Assembly: GCA_018668635.1 (NCBI GenBank)
Contig: JABJCN010000204.1
Span: 1-36,513, forward strand
Reading direction: 5' to 3'
Source of the DNA: Opitutia bacterium
GTDB lineage: Bacteria > Verrucomicrobiota > Verrucomicrobiia > Opitutales > JABJCN01
DNA: 36,513 nt
The position numbers were made by a program, and so were the translations under genes. Shown here piece after piece: positions 24,032 to 31,293 of this stretch (its first letter is position 1; each line of letters starts with the position of its first letter). The notes under the pieces were generated by a model. The model searched no databases and was not told where the DNA came from. It saw only the letters and a program-made list of their open reading frames with translations.

Positions 24032-25567
24032 ATGCGATTCTTCATCCATGCATTTTATTGCATCACTCTAATCGTCAATGCTACGGACTGGCCGCAGGCA
24101 TCTGGTCCTACAGGGAACTTTTCCAGCGAATCCAGAGCACCAGGTAAATGGAGCGTTGCACTGGACCAGAACATTGCCTGGAAACTGACTTTGCCAGAAA
24201 CAGGGCAAAGTACGCCGGTAATTGCCAATGGGAAATTGTTTTTTACGACATTAAAGCCGGTGGAAAAAGATTCTGCCCTGGGGAAGGATATTGTGGCATG
24301 GTGCTGCGATGCAGCCACAGGGAAGGTATTGTGGCAACGGGAAATCATAGGAAAGCATCCACTCCGTCTTTCTGGATGCTTCAGTGATAGTTCCGCTCCA
24401 CCTGCGGTGTGCGACGGAAAACGCGTGGTATTCCTGAATGCATCGGGCAGGATTACCTGTTTTGACCTTGATGGCAAAGAACTCTGGACCCAGCCATTCT
24501 TAAGTGTGGGTCGCGCGTTGCCATTTCTGCATGAAGGGAAATACGTGTTCACACGACAGATTTATCCCCCTGAGGCAAATGGAAACTTTCCGCACAAGTA
24601 TGCGGATGCACCCAAGCAAATGTGGACTCAGTTGCAGGCGCTCAATATCCTTACGGGCGAGATTTTATGGACATCCAAATGCGGTGTAAACATGGGGATT
24701 TCAACTATGCCCCAGACGCGATTTGATGGTGTTAATGTTGCTGTTGTCGGACGTGGAGGGGGGCATGGTCCACCGGAAAGGCCTTTTGGTATTTCAATGA
24801 TTGACCTGCAAAATGGCGAGACTTTGTGGACCTTGCCTCTGACGGGGTTCATGGCAACGATGAGTTATCGTTTGAATAAAGGACAGGTACATATCTTTCA
24901 TGGAGGTGAACATTTGTCAGTGGATGAAATGACCGGGCAGATAGTAAAGAGGGTATCCATCATCGAGAATGTCTCTGTTTGCCGAATGAAAGATGGTCTT
25001 CGAGGCACACAAAAGGAAAACCTGGTTGCCTCAAAGAAGAAGCGCATGATTACTCAATGTTCGAATCTCCTAGTTGGAAAGCATCATTACTTCCGCAGTT
25101 ATATTCGCCCGTGGTTGGGACGTGTTGATATCGATAAAGGTACAGTGGAGTATCTTGAATTGCCTCTTCAGATTTCTCGAGTCCCCGGAAAGGCGGATGA
25201 GTTGAGATGGTTTGTTTTGCCTTCAGGGAAGAAGTCACCCGGTCTTACTGCTCAAGCCTTTGCTCCCAATGACATGAAGAATTCACGCGGGTTCAAGGTC
25301 GTGGGGGACAAACGTTCCCACGGGAGTGGTTGGGGACACATTGCCTCGCCGACACCTTCCGTCGCCGGTAATCACCTTTACATCCCCGTAATGAATGGGA
25401 CTGTCTTTGCCATCGACTTGAAAGCAGTTGAATTGAACGAGTCAGCAATTCTCTCAATCAATGATCTTGGTCCAGTCGGGAGGTCATTCACTCGATCCAG
25501 CATCTCGTTTGCGGATGGTCAAGCTTTTGCCCATACTATCCGCGAGTTGGTCTGTATAGGTGAGTAA
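24032..25567 (+). CDS. Exported PQQ-type beta-propeller protein
   Basis: A 511-residue protein with a short signal peptide (MRFFIHAFYCITLIVNA) and a BamB/PQQ-like propeller. Blades show the repeated pattern of an Asp/Gly turn followed by G-x-x-L/x-W: CDAATGKVLWQRE, FDLDGKELWTQ, LNILTGEILWTS, MIDLQNGETLWTLP, and the entry motif DWPQASGPTGN. It lacks the acidic catalytic residues of quinoprotein alcohol dehydrogenases as far as I can see, so it is more likely a structural or binding propeller. A TTG at 24008 extends the frame, but ATG 24032 starts the signal peptide and is preferred. It probably belongs to the same exported-protein set as the N-terminal fragment at the left edge. No partner gene is linked closely. 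Confidence 0.85.
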   Translation: MRFFIHAFYCITLIVNATDWPQASGPTGNFSSESRAPGKWSVALDQNIAWKLTLPETGQSTPVIANGKLFFTTLKPVEKDSALGKDIVAWCCDAATGKVLWQREIIGKHPLRLSGCFSDSSAPPAVCDGKRVVFLNASGRITCFDLDGKELWTQPFLSVGRALPFLHEGKYVFTRQIYPPEANGNFPHKYADAPKQMWTQLQALNILTGEILWTSKCGVNMGISTMPQTRFDGVNVAVVGRGGGHGPPERPFGISMIDLQNGETLWTLPLTGFMATMSYRLNKGQVHIFHGGEHLSVDEMTGQIVKRVSIIENVSVCRMKDGLRGTQKENLVASKKKRMITQCSNLLVGKHHYFRSYIRPWLGRVDIDKGTVEYLELPLQISRVPGKADELRWFVLPSGKKSPGLTAQAFAPNDMKNSRGFKVVGDKRSHGSGWGHIASPTPSVAGNHLYIPVMNGTVFAIDLKAVELNESAILSINDLGPVGRSFTRSSISFADGQAFAHTIRELVCIGE

Positions 25568-25613
25568 GTTTTGTCCTCATCGAAAATGACAACCGTTTCC
25601 TACGGCATTAAAG

Positions 25614-25988
25614 CTAAGCGGCAAGTTTGGCCACAGCTTTCCTGTGTGCCTTGCAGTTTAGCATTTTTCTGGCATCTGTTGGTGATACCCACATTCTATT
25701 GCGACAATCCTTCTCGGGCCAATTGTTAAACTCTTCCCAGACCATCATCGGGTAGAAGTGGAAAATTAGTGAATCTCCTTGCTTGAATGATTCACCCTTG
25801 CCATCAATGTAACCAACAATGCCCGCCTCCTCATAGGCTTCTTGGGATGCAGTTCCCTTACCACCTATTTTTTTGATAAGATTTCCCTTGGGAAGTCCCC
25901 AGTTCTCATTTCTGGTGGTGATTATTAGAACCTCCACCTTGCCTTCTATTATACGATATGGGACTACGCCCCACTTTTTTTTTGCCAT
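25614..25988 (-). CDS. Nudix hydrolase with divergent Nudix box
   Basis: A 124-residue Nudix-family protein, expected to cleave a nucleoside-diphosphate-X or similar pyrophosphate. The spacing of the Nudix box is exact: G35-x5-I-x7-QEAYEEAGI, but the first Glu is Ile and the Arg of REUxEE is Gln, while the EExG metal ligands remain. The WGLPKG entry and the C-terminal NNWPEKDCRNRMWVSPTDA segment match a branch of Nudix proteins that also lacks these two residues (family recall). It is convergent with the propeller gene and divergent from the third sulfatase. The second to fourth codons contain an A9 run prone to slippage. The substrate is unknown. Confidence 0.82.
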   Translation of the reverse strand: MAKKKWGVVPYRIIEGKVEVLIITTRNENWGLPKGNLIKKIGGKGTASQEAYEEAGIVGYIDGKGESFKQGDSLIFHFYPMMVWEEFNNWPEKDCRNRMWVSPTDARKMLNCKAHRKAVAKLAA

Positions 25989-26067
25989 TAACAGTCCTCC
26001 ATTGTCTCTCTTTTCAAGGTATGTAATATCTGAAGATGAGTGACAGGGAAGTCAAGCTAATGTAGGT

Positions 26068-27570
26068 TTGCATTTCCTGAAGCTTCGGGGAAGACTCATT
26101 GTTTCAATCATGACGTGTATATTTATTACTTTTCTTTCGTGCTTGGTTTCAGTGGCCGTGCTTGGCAAATCATCTCGTCCAAACATAATTTTTCTACTTA
26201 CTGATGACCAGAGCAGTTACTCCCTGAGTTGTTACGGTAACAAGGATGTAAAAACGCCTCATATTGACAGCTTGGCTTCTGACGGCATGGCCTTTGATCA
26301 TCATTATGATACCACCGCTATATGCATGGCAAGTCGGGCCAATGTAATGACGGGGCTCTATGAATACCGCCATGGGTGCAACTTCGATCATGGACCGCTG
26401 ACCCAGAAACTCTGGGAAACCTCTTATCCTATCCGCCTGCGTCAGTCTGGTTACCTCACGGCATTTGCGGGCAAGTTCGGTTTCGAAGTTCGCAAAGGAA
26501 CTGAAAAAGGCCACAAGTATTTGCCTGAGGATGACTTCGACAAGTGGGGTGGGGGGCCAGGGCAGACGAATTATGCTACTGTCAAAAACCGAAGCATGAA
26601 GGCATATGCCAAAAACTACCCCCATTCCTCACGCTCGTATGGAGCTTTCGGAAGCGATTTTGTCCGAGAGTCGGCTAAGTCTCATAAACCGTTCTGTCTA
26701 TCGATCAGCTTCAAGGCTCCGCATAAACCGGATCAACCAGACCCTTTGTTTGATAAGGTGTATAAGGGCAAGAAGTTTACCAAGCCGCCCAACTACGGAC
26801 GCGAGTATGGTAAGCACTTTTCGTTTCAGAGCAAACAAGGCCGGCAGTACGAACGCTTTGTCAGTTGGGGGTATCGTGATCGTTATGATGAGGTGATGGC
26901 TATCTATCACCAGATGGTGCACGGAGTGGACTCTGCTGTTGGCATGATACGGGCGGCGGTGAAGGAAGCCGGTGTGGCTGATAATACGGTGTTCATTTTT
27001 ACTTCCGACAACGGGTTTATGTGTGGCTCCCATGGTTATGGGTCCAAGGTTTTGCCTTATGAGGAATCCACAAACGTTCCCTTGATTATTTATGATCCTC
27101 GTCACGCGATAAGTAGCGAGAACCTGCGTTCCAACGCCCTTACCGCCAACATTGACATGGCTCCAACCATCTTGGATTTGGCGGGGCTCGATGTGCCTAC
27201 TGAGATGGATGGGGTGAGCTTGCTACCCCTTTTGACTAATCCCCATGTAATGGTTCGGGAATCAGCCGCCTTGATAAACGTATGGGGTCCCAAGGCGGCT
27301 CATTCTTACGGAGTCGTAACCAAAGACTACAAATATATTTACTGGCCTTATGAGGCAGGCGTTAATTTTGAGCCGACTGAAGAATTATACGACCTTGCCA
27401 AGGACCCTCACGAATTGACCAACTTGGCCTCGCTCAAAGGGGAGGGATTGAAGCAGATGCGGGCGGTTTACGATGAGGCAGTGGAGGCTTGGAAGCGTAA
27501 GGGAGTGGATTACAACGGTTACAAGCAATACGGAAAAATTTTCGACCGGACGGTTCCATGGAATCCCTAA
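26068..27570 (+). CDS. Exported sulfatase with CMASR active site
   Basis: A 500-residue type I sulfatase. The N-terminal hydrophobic segment (about 10-33) is a signal peptide; PNIIFLLTDDQ carries the metal Asp pair (D46-D47). The active site reads C86-M-A-S-R90 followed by ANVMTGLYEYRHGCNF, i.e. Ala rather than Pro at the third position, a variant known among sulfatases whose Cys is still converted to formylglycine. GKFGFE, FTSDNGFMCGSHGYGSK and the DPHELTNLAS tail complete the fold. The longest reading begins at TTG 26068 and gives a basic signal n-region (KLRGR); the first ATG is 26110, which would remove it, so the start is uncertain. It is divergent from the Nudix gene and distant from the other two sulfatases. 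The substrate is not assignable. Confidence 0.92.
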   Translation: MHFLKLRGRLIVSIMTCIFITFLSCLVSVAVLGKSSRPNIIFLLTDDQSSYSLSCYGNKDVKTPHIDSLASDGMAFDHHYDTTAICMASRANVMTGLYEYRHGCNFDHGPLTQKLWETSYPIRLRQSGYLTAFAGKFGFEVRKGTEKGHKYLPEDDFDKWGGGPGQTNYATVKNRSMKAYAKNYPHSSRSYGAFGSDFVRESAKSHKPFCLSISFKAPHKPDQPDPLFDKVYKGKKFTKPPNYGREYGKHFSFQSKQGRQYERFVSWGYRDRYDEVMAIYHQMVHGVDSAVGMIRAAVKEAGVADNTVFIFTSDNGFMCGSHGYGSKVLPYEESTNVPLIIYDPRHAISSENLRSNALTANIDMAPTILDLAGLDVPTEMDGVSLLPLLTNPHVMVRESAALINVWGPKAAHSYGVVTKDYKYIYWPYEAGVNFEPTEELYDLAKDPHELTNLASLKGEGLKQMRAVYDEAVEAWKRKGVDYNGYKQYGKIFDRTVPWNP

Positions 27571-27613
27571 CAACGCACTGGCTTAACTGTTGTTGATATA
27601 GAATGGTTGCTGG

Positions 27614-28375
27614 TTACTTTCGATAGAGACAGAGTCTATCCAGATGCGGTGAATCAACTCGCTTGACTGGTGTCTCAGTAAGACTGAGTCCCTTGGGGTG
27701 TAGGTCGCTCTGGAAGCTTATAAAAAGGCCGTCTGCAGGTAGAATCCTGGTGATTTGTTTTTCTACTGCCTCGCGGTATTCCTTGCTTGGCAGGATACAG
27801 TCTTCGATTCCACAGGCAAGGATACAGGCGGTGCCATCAGGAAGGTTGTCGAGTGCAAGCTTCATGTCTTGAGGTATGACTGTTGATTTTGGGATGGGGT
27901 AGGTCTCACCATACTTTTCTTCGGCCGACTTGATCGAGATGGCCAACTTGTCCGCGTAGAAAGGTTCGATTCCAATATAAGCTGATGAATAACATGCTGA
28001 GGCAATCATCCAGCCGTAGTGGTAGCAACCCGCTCCGAGTTCCACAAGGGGTCGTCCTTTGAGCGCAGGGATGATGTCGGAGCCCTTGACGTTTTTCAAG
28101 AGAATTGCCTCATAAAAGCTTCTCGTAAAGAAACCTCCCGGTGCGGCAAATCCAACACCCTGTGCTCTGGATCCATGTAACCGCTCCCTCCATTCGTTTA
28201 TCCCCGCAATGGAGTCGTTGAAGTTTTCAAGGGATTTCCCTTGGACGAGTCCACTGGATCCGACAAGTGTGTCGAGGTTCTCGAGGCTTTCAAATGCCAT
28301 CGCAGAATCCTGATTAGCAGATTCAAGGAAATTGACTCGTTCAAGGAGCAATGGTGCTTCAGGGGGATCAGTCAT
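27614..28375 (-). CDS. Methyltransferase-like (Rossmann-fold) protein
   Basis: A 253-residue cytosolic protein. The motif VELGAGCYHYGWMIAS (111-126) fits motif I of SAM-dependent methyltransferases (E/D-x-G-x-G), and YIGIEPFYADKL (133-144) supplies the acidic residue after the second strand. Later strands GTACILACGIED and DGLFISFQSDLHP fit the Rossmann order. The first 100 residues are helical and unrecognised. The start is ATG 28375, which overlaps the cupin stop by 8 bp (ATGACTGA), rather than the longer reading from 28399. Coupling to the cupin suggests a shared substrate or pathway. It could be a catalytically inactive relative; no substrate can be named. Confidence 0.65.
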   Translation of the reverse strand: MTDPPEAPLLLERVNFLESANQDSAMAFESLENLDTLVGSSGLVQGKSLENFNDSIAGINEWRERLHGSRAQGVGFAAPGGFFTRSFYEAILLKNVKGSDIIPALKGRPLVELGAGCYHYGWMIASACYSSAYIGIEPFYADKLAISIKSAEEKYGETYPIPKSTVIPQDMKLALDNLPDGTACILACGIEDCILPSKEYREAVEKQITRILPADGLFISFQSDLHPKGLSLTETPVKRVDSPHLDRLCLYRK

Positions 28376-28736
28376 CAAACCACTCATCATTAGGATCAAA
28401 TGCAGGTATGGGTATATTTATTATTCGTAGCTGTCCCACTGCTCTATGCCGGCAACCGGGCTTGATCATAACAGATGTCATTGGCTTTAGTGGAAAAATT
28501 TTGCCATCAAGCTCGATATGGCCTTTACCTTCAAGGACCAGATAGATTTCCGTCATCTTCTTGTGGTAGTGAGTACGGCTGTCCTTGGCTATTTCGACCA
28601 TGTGTAGTGTTGCGGTATCGTTTCCCGGGACAGCAAAGGCACGTCTGGCCAATCCGCATGGACAAGGGACTGGGGAGACCTCGTCAAGTTGTGCAACAAG
28701 GTAATTTGTGTCTTGGATATTAGCTACTTTGGGCAC
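28368..28736 (-). CDS. Small single-domain cupin protein
   Basis: A 122-residue cupin. Motif 1 is H57-Y-H59-x4-E64 followed by IYLVLEGKG; motif 2 is MIKPGCRHRAVG. These give a metal site of three His and one Glu. No signal peptide is present. Such proteins range from isomerases and dioxygenases to simple ligand binders, so a reaction cannot be assigned. The start is GTG (complement of 28734-28736), 9 nt after the peroxiredoxin stop, and its 3' end overlaps the methyltransferase-like gene, so the three leftward genes from 29303 form one probable operon. Confidence 0.85.
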   Translation of the reverse strand: MPKVANIQDTNYLVAQLDEVSPVPCPCGLARRAFAVPGNDTATLHMVEIAKDSRTHYHKKMTEIYLVLEGKGHIELDGKIFPLKPMTSVMIKPGCRHRAVGQLRIINIPIPAFDPNDEWFDD

Positions 28737-28745
28737 TTGTCTGTT

Positions 28746-29303
28746 CTACTCGGAGGCCTTGATTGCCTTTGCCACCTCAGTGAGGTCCTGGGTCGGGCTT
28801 ACCTTGGAGTTCTTGTAAATGATCTTGCCTTTCTTGTTTATGACAAAGGTCCAGCGAGAAGCTGTGTTATCACGGACGAGCGTCACTTCCTTGCCTTGTA
28901 CTGTGCGCTGAAGTTTGCCACCAGGTCGTGTCGGTACGCCAAAGGCCTTGGCAATCTCACCCTTTGCATCGGATAGGAGGGTAAAGTTTAGCTTTTCTGC
29001 GATTTTAAAATACTTGAGGGACTCGACCCGGTCACCGCTTACTCCGACCACAACGGCATCGAGTTGCTTCAATTGGTCTGCGCCATCGCGATAGGAACAT
29101 GCCTGCTTGGTGCAACCGCCAGTCATTGCTGCGGGGTAGAAGTAGACGATAACGTTCTTTTTGTCCAGGAAGTCACAGGCGGACCAGTCCTTGCCCTTGT
29201 CATCCGGCGCTGAGAAACAGGGGGATTCATCCCCGACGTCCAGCGCGGAAAGGACTGGTCCGAAGGCAATGGTTGCAAAAAGTAGTTGGGCGATGGTTTT
29301 CAT
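28746..29303 (-). CDS. Exported PrxQ/BCP-type peroxiredoxin
   Basis: A 185-residue thiol peroxidase that would reduce hydrogen peroxide and organic hydroperoxides. After a signal peptide (MKTIAQLLFATIAFGPVLSA) comes the thioredoxin-like fold with the peroxidatic motif P-A-A-M-T-G-G-C, then C-x4-C (CTKQAC), the pair typical of atypical two-Cys PrxQ enzymes, and the conserved Arg in ASRWTFVIN. Most PrxQ proteins are cytosolic, so export to the periplasm is notable. The start is ATG 29303; the frame extends to 29336 but the signal peptide marks the internal ATG. It is the first gene of the small leftward operon with the cupin and methyltransferase-like genes. Confidence 0.9.
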   Translation of the reverse strand: MKTIAQLLFATIAFGPVLSALDVGDESPCFSAPDDKGKDWSACDFLDKKNVIVYFYPAAMTGGCTKQACSYRDGADQLKQLDAVVVGVSGDRVESLKYFKIAEKLNFTLLSDAKGEIAKAFGVPTRPGGKLQRTVQGKEVTLVRDNTASRWTFVINKKGKIIYKNSKVSPTQDLTEVAKAIKASE

Positions 29304-29369
29304 TGGGCTGCGTCGAGTTTTATGGTTCAGGATCAAGAAAAGTGTGGGATTGTTTTGTTAAAGTTTATA

Positions 29370-29391
29370 GCCGAAACGCTGGTTATTCGGC
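29370..29391. terminator. Weak stem-loop after umuC
   Basis: GCCGA (29370-29374) pairs with TCGGC (29387-29391) around a 12-nt loop, about 30 bp after the umuC stop in the direction of transcription. No clear U-run follows, so terminator function is doubtful. It also lies in the promoter region of the peroxiredoxin operon. Confidence 0.25.
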
Positions 29392-29422
29392 CTTTGGCGT
29401 CAATTTCATTTCAGCCCTCGGC

Positions 29423-30664
29423 TTATCCTGCCGCAGGAATCTCATCCCACATGGTGGTCCATCCCTGGCTTCGCTTGTCCCGTCGCATTTGCCATCCTCG
29501 CCGGATGCCTTGTGAGGCAAGGAAGACAGAATCACGCCCATGGGTGTCCATGACTTGATCGAGTGCATGATTCAGGGCTTCACGGTTTCTCGTCTTGTCC
29601 TCGGTAAAAAGATTGGTCTGTCGGAGACTATGGGACATCAGGTCCAGCAGGAGTAGCCCCGTCTTCTTATAGGCGTATCCATTCCGATATATCCTGCGGA
29701 GAAGACGCAGGGCTGCAGAGGTGATGGCAAGAAGGTCATCGGTGGGTTCGGGAAGTGATTCAGAAATGGAGTTGTGATATTGAGGGGTGTTCTCCTTGAA
29801 GGAATTTGTGGCAAGGAAAACTTGAATCCCATGAGCGAGCGAACCTTCACCCCGCATGCGTTGGACTGCGGTCATTACGTAACTGGAGAGTGCCTCCTCC
29901 ATATCATGCAATTCCATGACTGGGCGACCGAAGGAACGGGATGAGCAGATATTTTGGCGGGGTTGGCGTTGTTCCATGCCGAGGCAGGACAGTCCATTGA
30001 GTTCTCGCAGGGTTCGTTCCAGGTTGACACCGCCAATGCGCCGAATCTTTGAAGGCGAAGCCTTTGCCAGGTCCCGTGCGGTAAGGATTCTGATTTGACG
30101 CAGGCGCCTACCTAGTTGCCGACCAACACCCCATACGTCTTCTATCTTTATTGATGCCAATGCATTGTCGCATTGATCTGCAAGTAGCTGTCTGCAACCG
30201 GTTCCATCTTTCTTGGCCAGCCTGTTTGCTGCCTTGGCCAGTGTCTTGCTGGATGCGATCCCGATAGATACTGGTATGCCGGTCCACTTGTACACGGTTT
30301 CACGCAGATCTTGGGCGAGGGAAGTCGGTTCATCAATACCCTCGAGATCCAGGAAGGACTCATCGATGGAATATACTTCCAGTTGCGGGGCAAACCGACG
30401 CAGGACTGATGTGACACGACGGGACATGTCCCCGTAGAGCTCATAATTGGAGGAGAAAACGCGGACACCTTGTCGGTGACACAGTTCCCTGATCTGGAAG
30501 AAGGGTGCACCCATACGGATACCAAGTTCCTTTGCCTCGTTTGAGCGGGCCACGGCACAACCGTCATTATTCGAAAGGACAATTACAGGAACGTGTTCAA
30601 GTGAAGGATTGAAGACACGTTCACAGGAGACATAGAAATTGTTGCAGTCAACGAGGGCAAGCAT
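29423..30664 (-). CDS. umuC: Y-family translesion DNA polymerase V subunit UmuC
   Basis: A 413-residue Y-family polymerase, the catalytic subunit of error-prone Pol V (E. coli UmuC is 422 aa). The first metal site is [18 protein letters not shown] (Asp6), the second [10 protein letters not shown], and [17 protein letters not shown] and [13 protein letters not shown] are the family's nucleotide and DNA contacts. A helix-hairpin-helix region ([25 protein letters not shown]) and the little-finger domain follow (SSRSFGRPV); the C-terminus reads [18 protein letters not shown] as in UmuC. All catalytic residues appear intact. It starts 28 nt after the umuD stop and should be co-transcribed with it under SOS control. 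Confidence 0.95.
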   Translation of the reverse strand: MLALVDCNNFYVSCERVFNPSLEHVPVIVLSNNDGCAVARSNEAKELGIRMGAPFFQIRELCHRQGVRVFSSNYELYGDMSRRVTSVLRRFAPQLEVYSIDESFLDLEGIDEPTSLAQDLRETVYKWTGIPVSIGIASSKTLAKAANRLAKKDGTGCRQLLADQCDNALASIKIEDVWGVGRQLGRRLRQIRILTARDLAKASPSKIRRIGGVNLERTLRELNGLSCLGMEQRQPRQNICSSRSFGRPVMELHDMEEALSSYVMTAVQRMRGEGSLAHGIQVFLATNSFKENTPQYHNSISESLPEPTDDLLAITSAALRLLRRIYRNGYAYKKTGLLLLDLMSHSLRQTNLFTEDKTRNREALNHALDQVMDTHGRDSVFLASQGIRRGWQMRRDKRSQGWTTMWDEIPAAG

Positions 30665-30692
30665 GCGGGACAGAAGTGGGGATGTCGAAGGG

Positions 30693-31208
30693 CTAGACTT
30701 GATGGATGACGTTTGTCACCACGCCCCAGAGGTGGATACTGTCCTCTTCATTGAATTCAATGGGTTCATAGGCGGGGTTTTCGGCTTTAAGCTGTGGGGT
30801 GCCTTTATTATTGGAGAGACGCTTGACTGTCAGTTCCCCGTTGAGGGCTGCGATAACAATTCGACCATTTACTGCTTCAATGCTTCGGTCTACTACCAGC
30901 AGGTCTCCATCATGGATGCCTGCTCCAGTCATTGAATCGCCCCGGGCTCGGACAAAAAAGGTGGCAGCCGGTTGCTTGATAAGATATTCATTGAGGTCGA
31001 GGACTCCCTCCATGTAATCATCTGCAGGGGAGGGGAATCCTGCGGATACTCCGCTTGCATAGAGGGGGATTGCTGTTTCCCCGTTTCGGACAAAACGCAG
31101 GACACGGTCAACCAAGCTGACAGGCAGTCGGACAGGACGGGTTGGCTCACCGTATGAACCTTTGCCTGGCGGCCGTCCCGCACCTTTTCGTTTTCCTCCA
31201 CTCGGCAT
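30693..31208 (-). CDS. umuD: UmuD, self-cleaving Pol V accessory protein (S24 family)
   Basis: A 171-residue LexA/UmuD-type protein. The autocleavage site is A56-G57 (SAGFPSP), the nucleophile is S92 (RGDSMTG) and the general base K129 (ELTVKRL). The Ser-Lys spacing of 37 and the 35 residues from Gly to Ser equal those of E. coli UmuD (S60, K97). Relative to it there are 32 extra N-terminal residues rich in Lys, Arg and Gly, including GAGRPPGKG, followed by [15 protein letters not shown]. RecA-stimulated cleavage would remove this part with the rest of the N-terminus. A promoter and dyad lie just upstream. Because umuC follows directly, UmuD is preferred over a LexA repressor. Confidence 0.93.
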   Translation of the reverse strand: MPSGGKRKGAGRPPGKGSYGEPTRPVRLPVSLVDRVLRFVRNGETAIPLYASGVSAGFPSPADDYMEGVLDLNEYLIKQPAATFFVRARGDSMTGAGIHDGDLLVVDRSIEAVNGRIVIAALNGELTVKRLSNNKGTPQLKAENPAYEPIEFNEEDSIHLWGVVTNVIHQV

Positions 31209-31211
31209 GAT

Positions 31212-31241
31212 TTTCTGAAACTTTTGAATAAAGTACAGAAA
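31212..31241 (-). promoter_or_regulatory. Candidate SOS operator before umuD
   Basis: On the coding strand, TTTCTG-T-ACTTT-ATTCA-AAAGT-TT-CAGAAA is a 30-bp dyad: the outer arms (31236-31241 and 31212-31217) and the inner ACTTT/AAAGT arms are perfect, with one extra base on one side. It covers the predicted -10 box and ends 4 bp before the umuD start, where a LexA-type repressor would be expected. It does not match the E. coli LexA box. Confidence 0.45.
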
Positions 31242-31259
31242 TCAAATCGATGATGTCAA
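31230..31259 (-). promoter_or_regulatory. Predicted umuD promoter
   Basis: A perfect -35 TTGACA (complement of 31254-31259) is followed after 18 bp by TACTTT (complement of 31230-31235) as a moderate -10. Transcription would begin about 15 bp before the umuD ATG at 31208. The -10 lies inside the candidate operator. Confidence 0.5.
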
Positions 31260-31293
31260 GAATTGATAAAAGCTGAAAGTCAACCAGTTTTAC

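Noticed and set aside
30693-31208. LexA repressor instead of UmuD
   Set aside because: There is no winged-helix DNA-binding domain, and umuC follows 28 bp downstream.
29423-31208. Mobile or prophage origin for umuDC
   Set aside because: No integrase, transposase or phage genes are nearby, and base composition looks like the neighbours.
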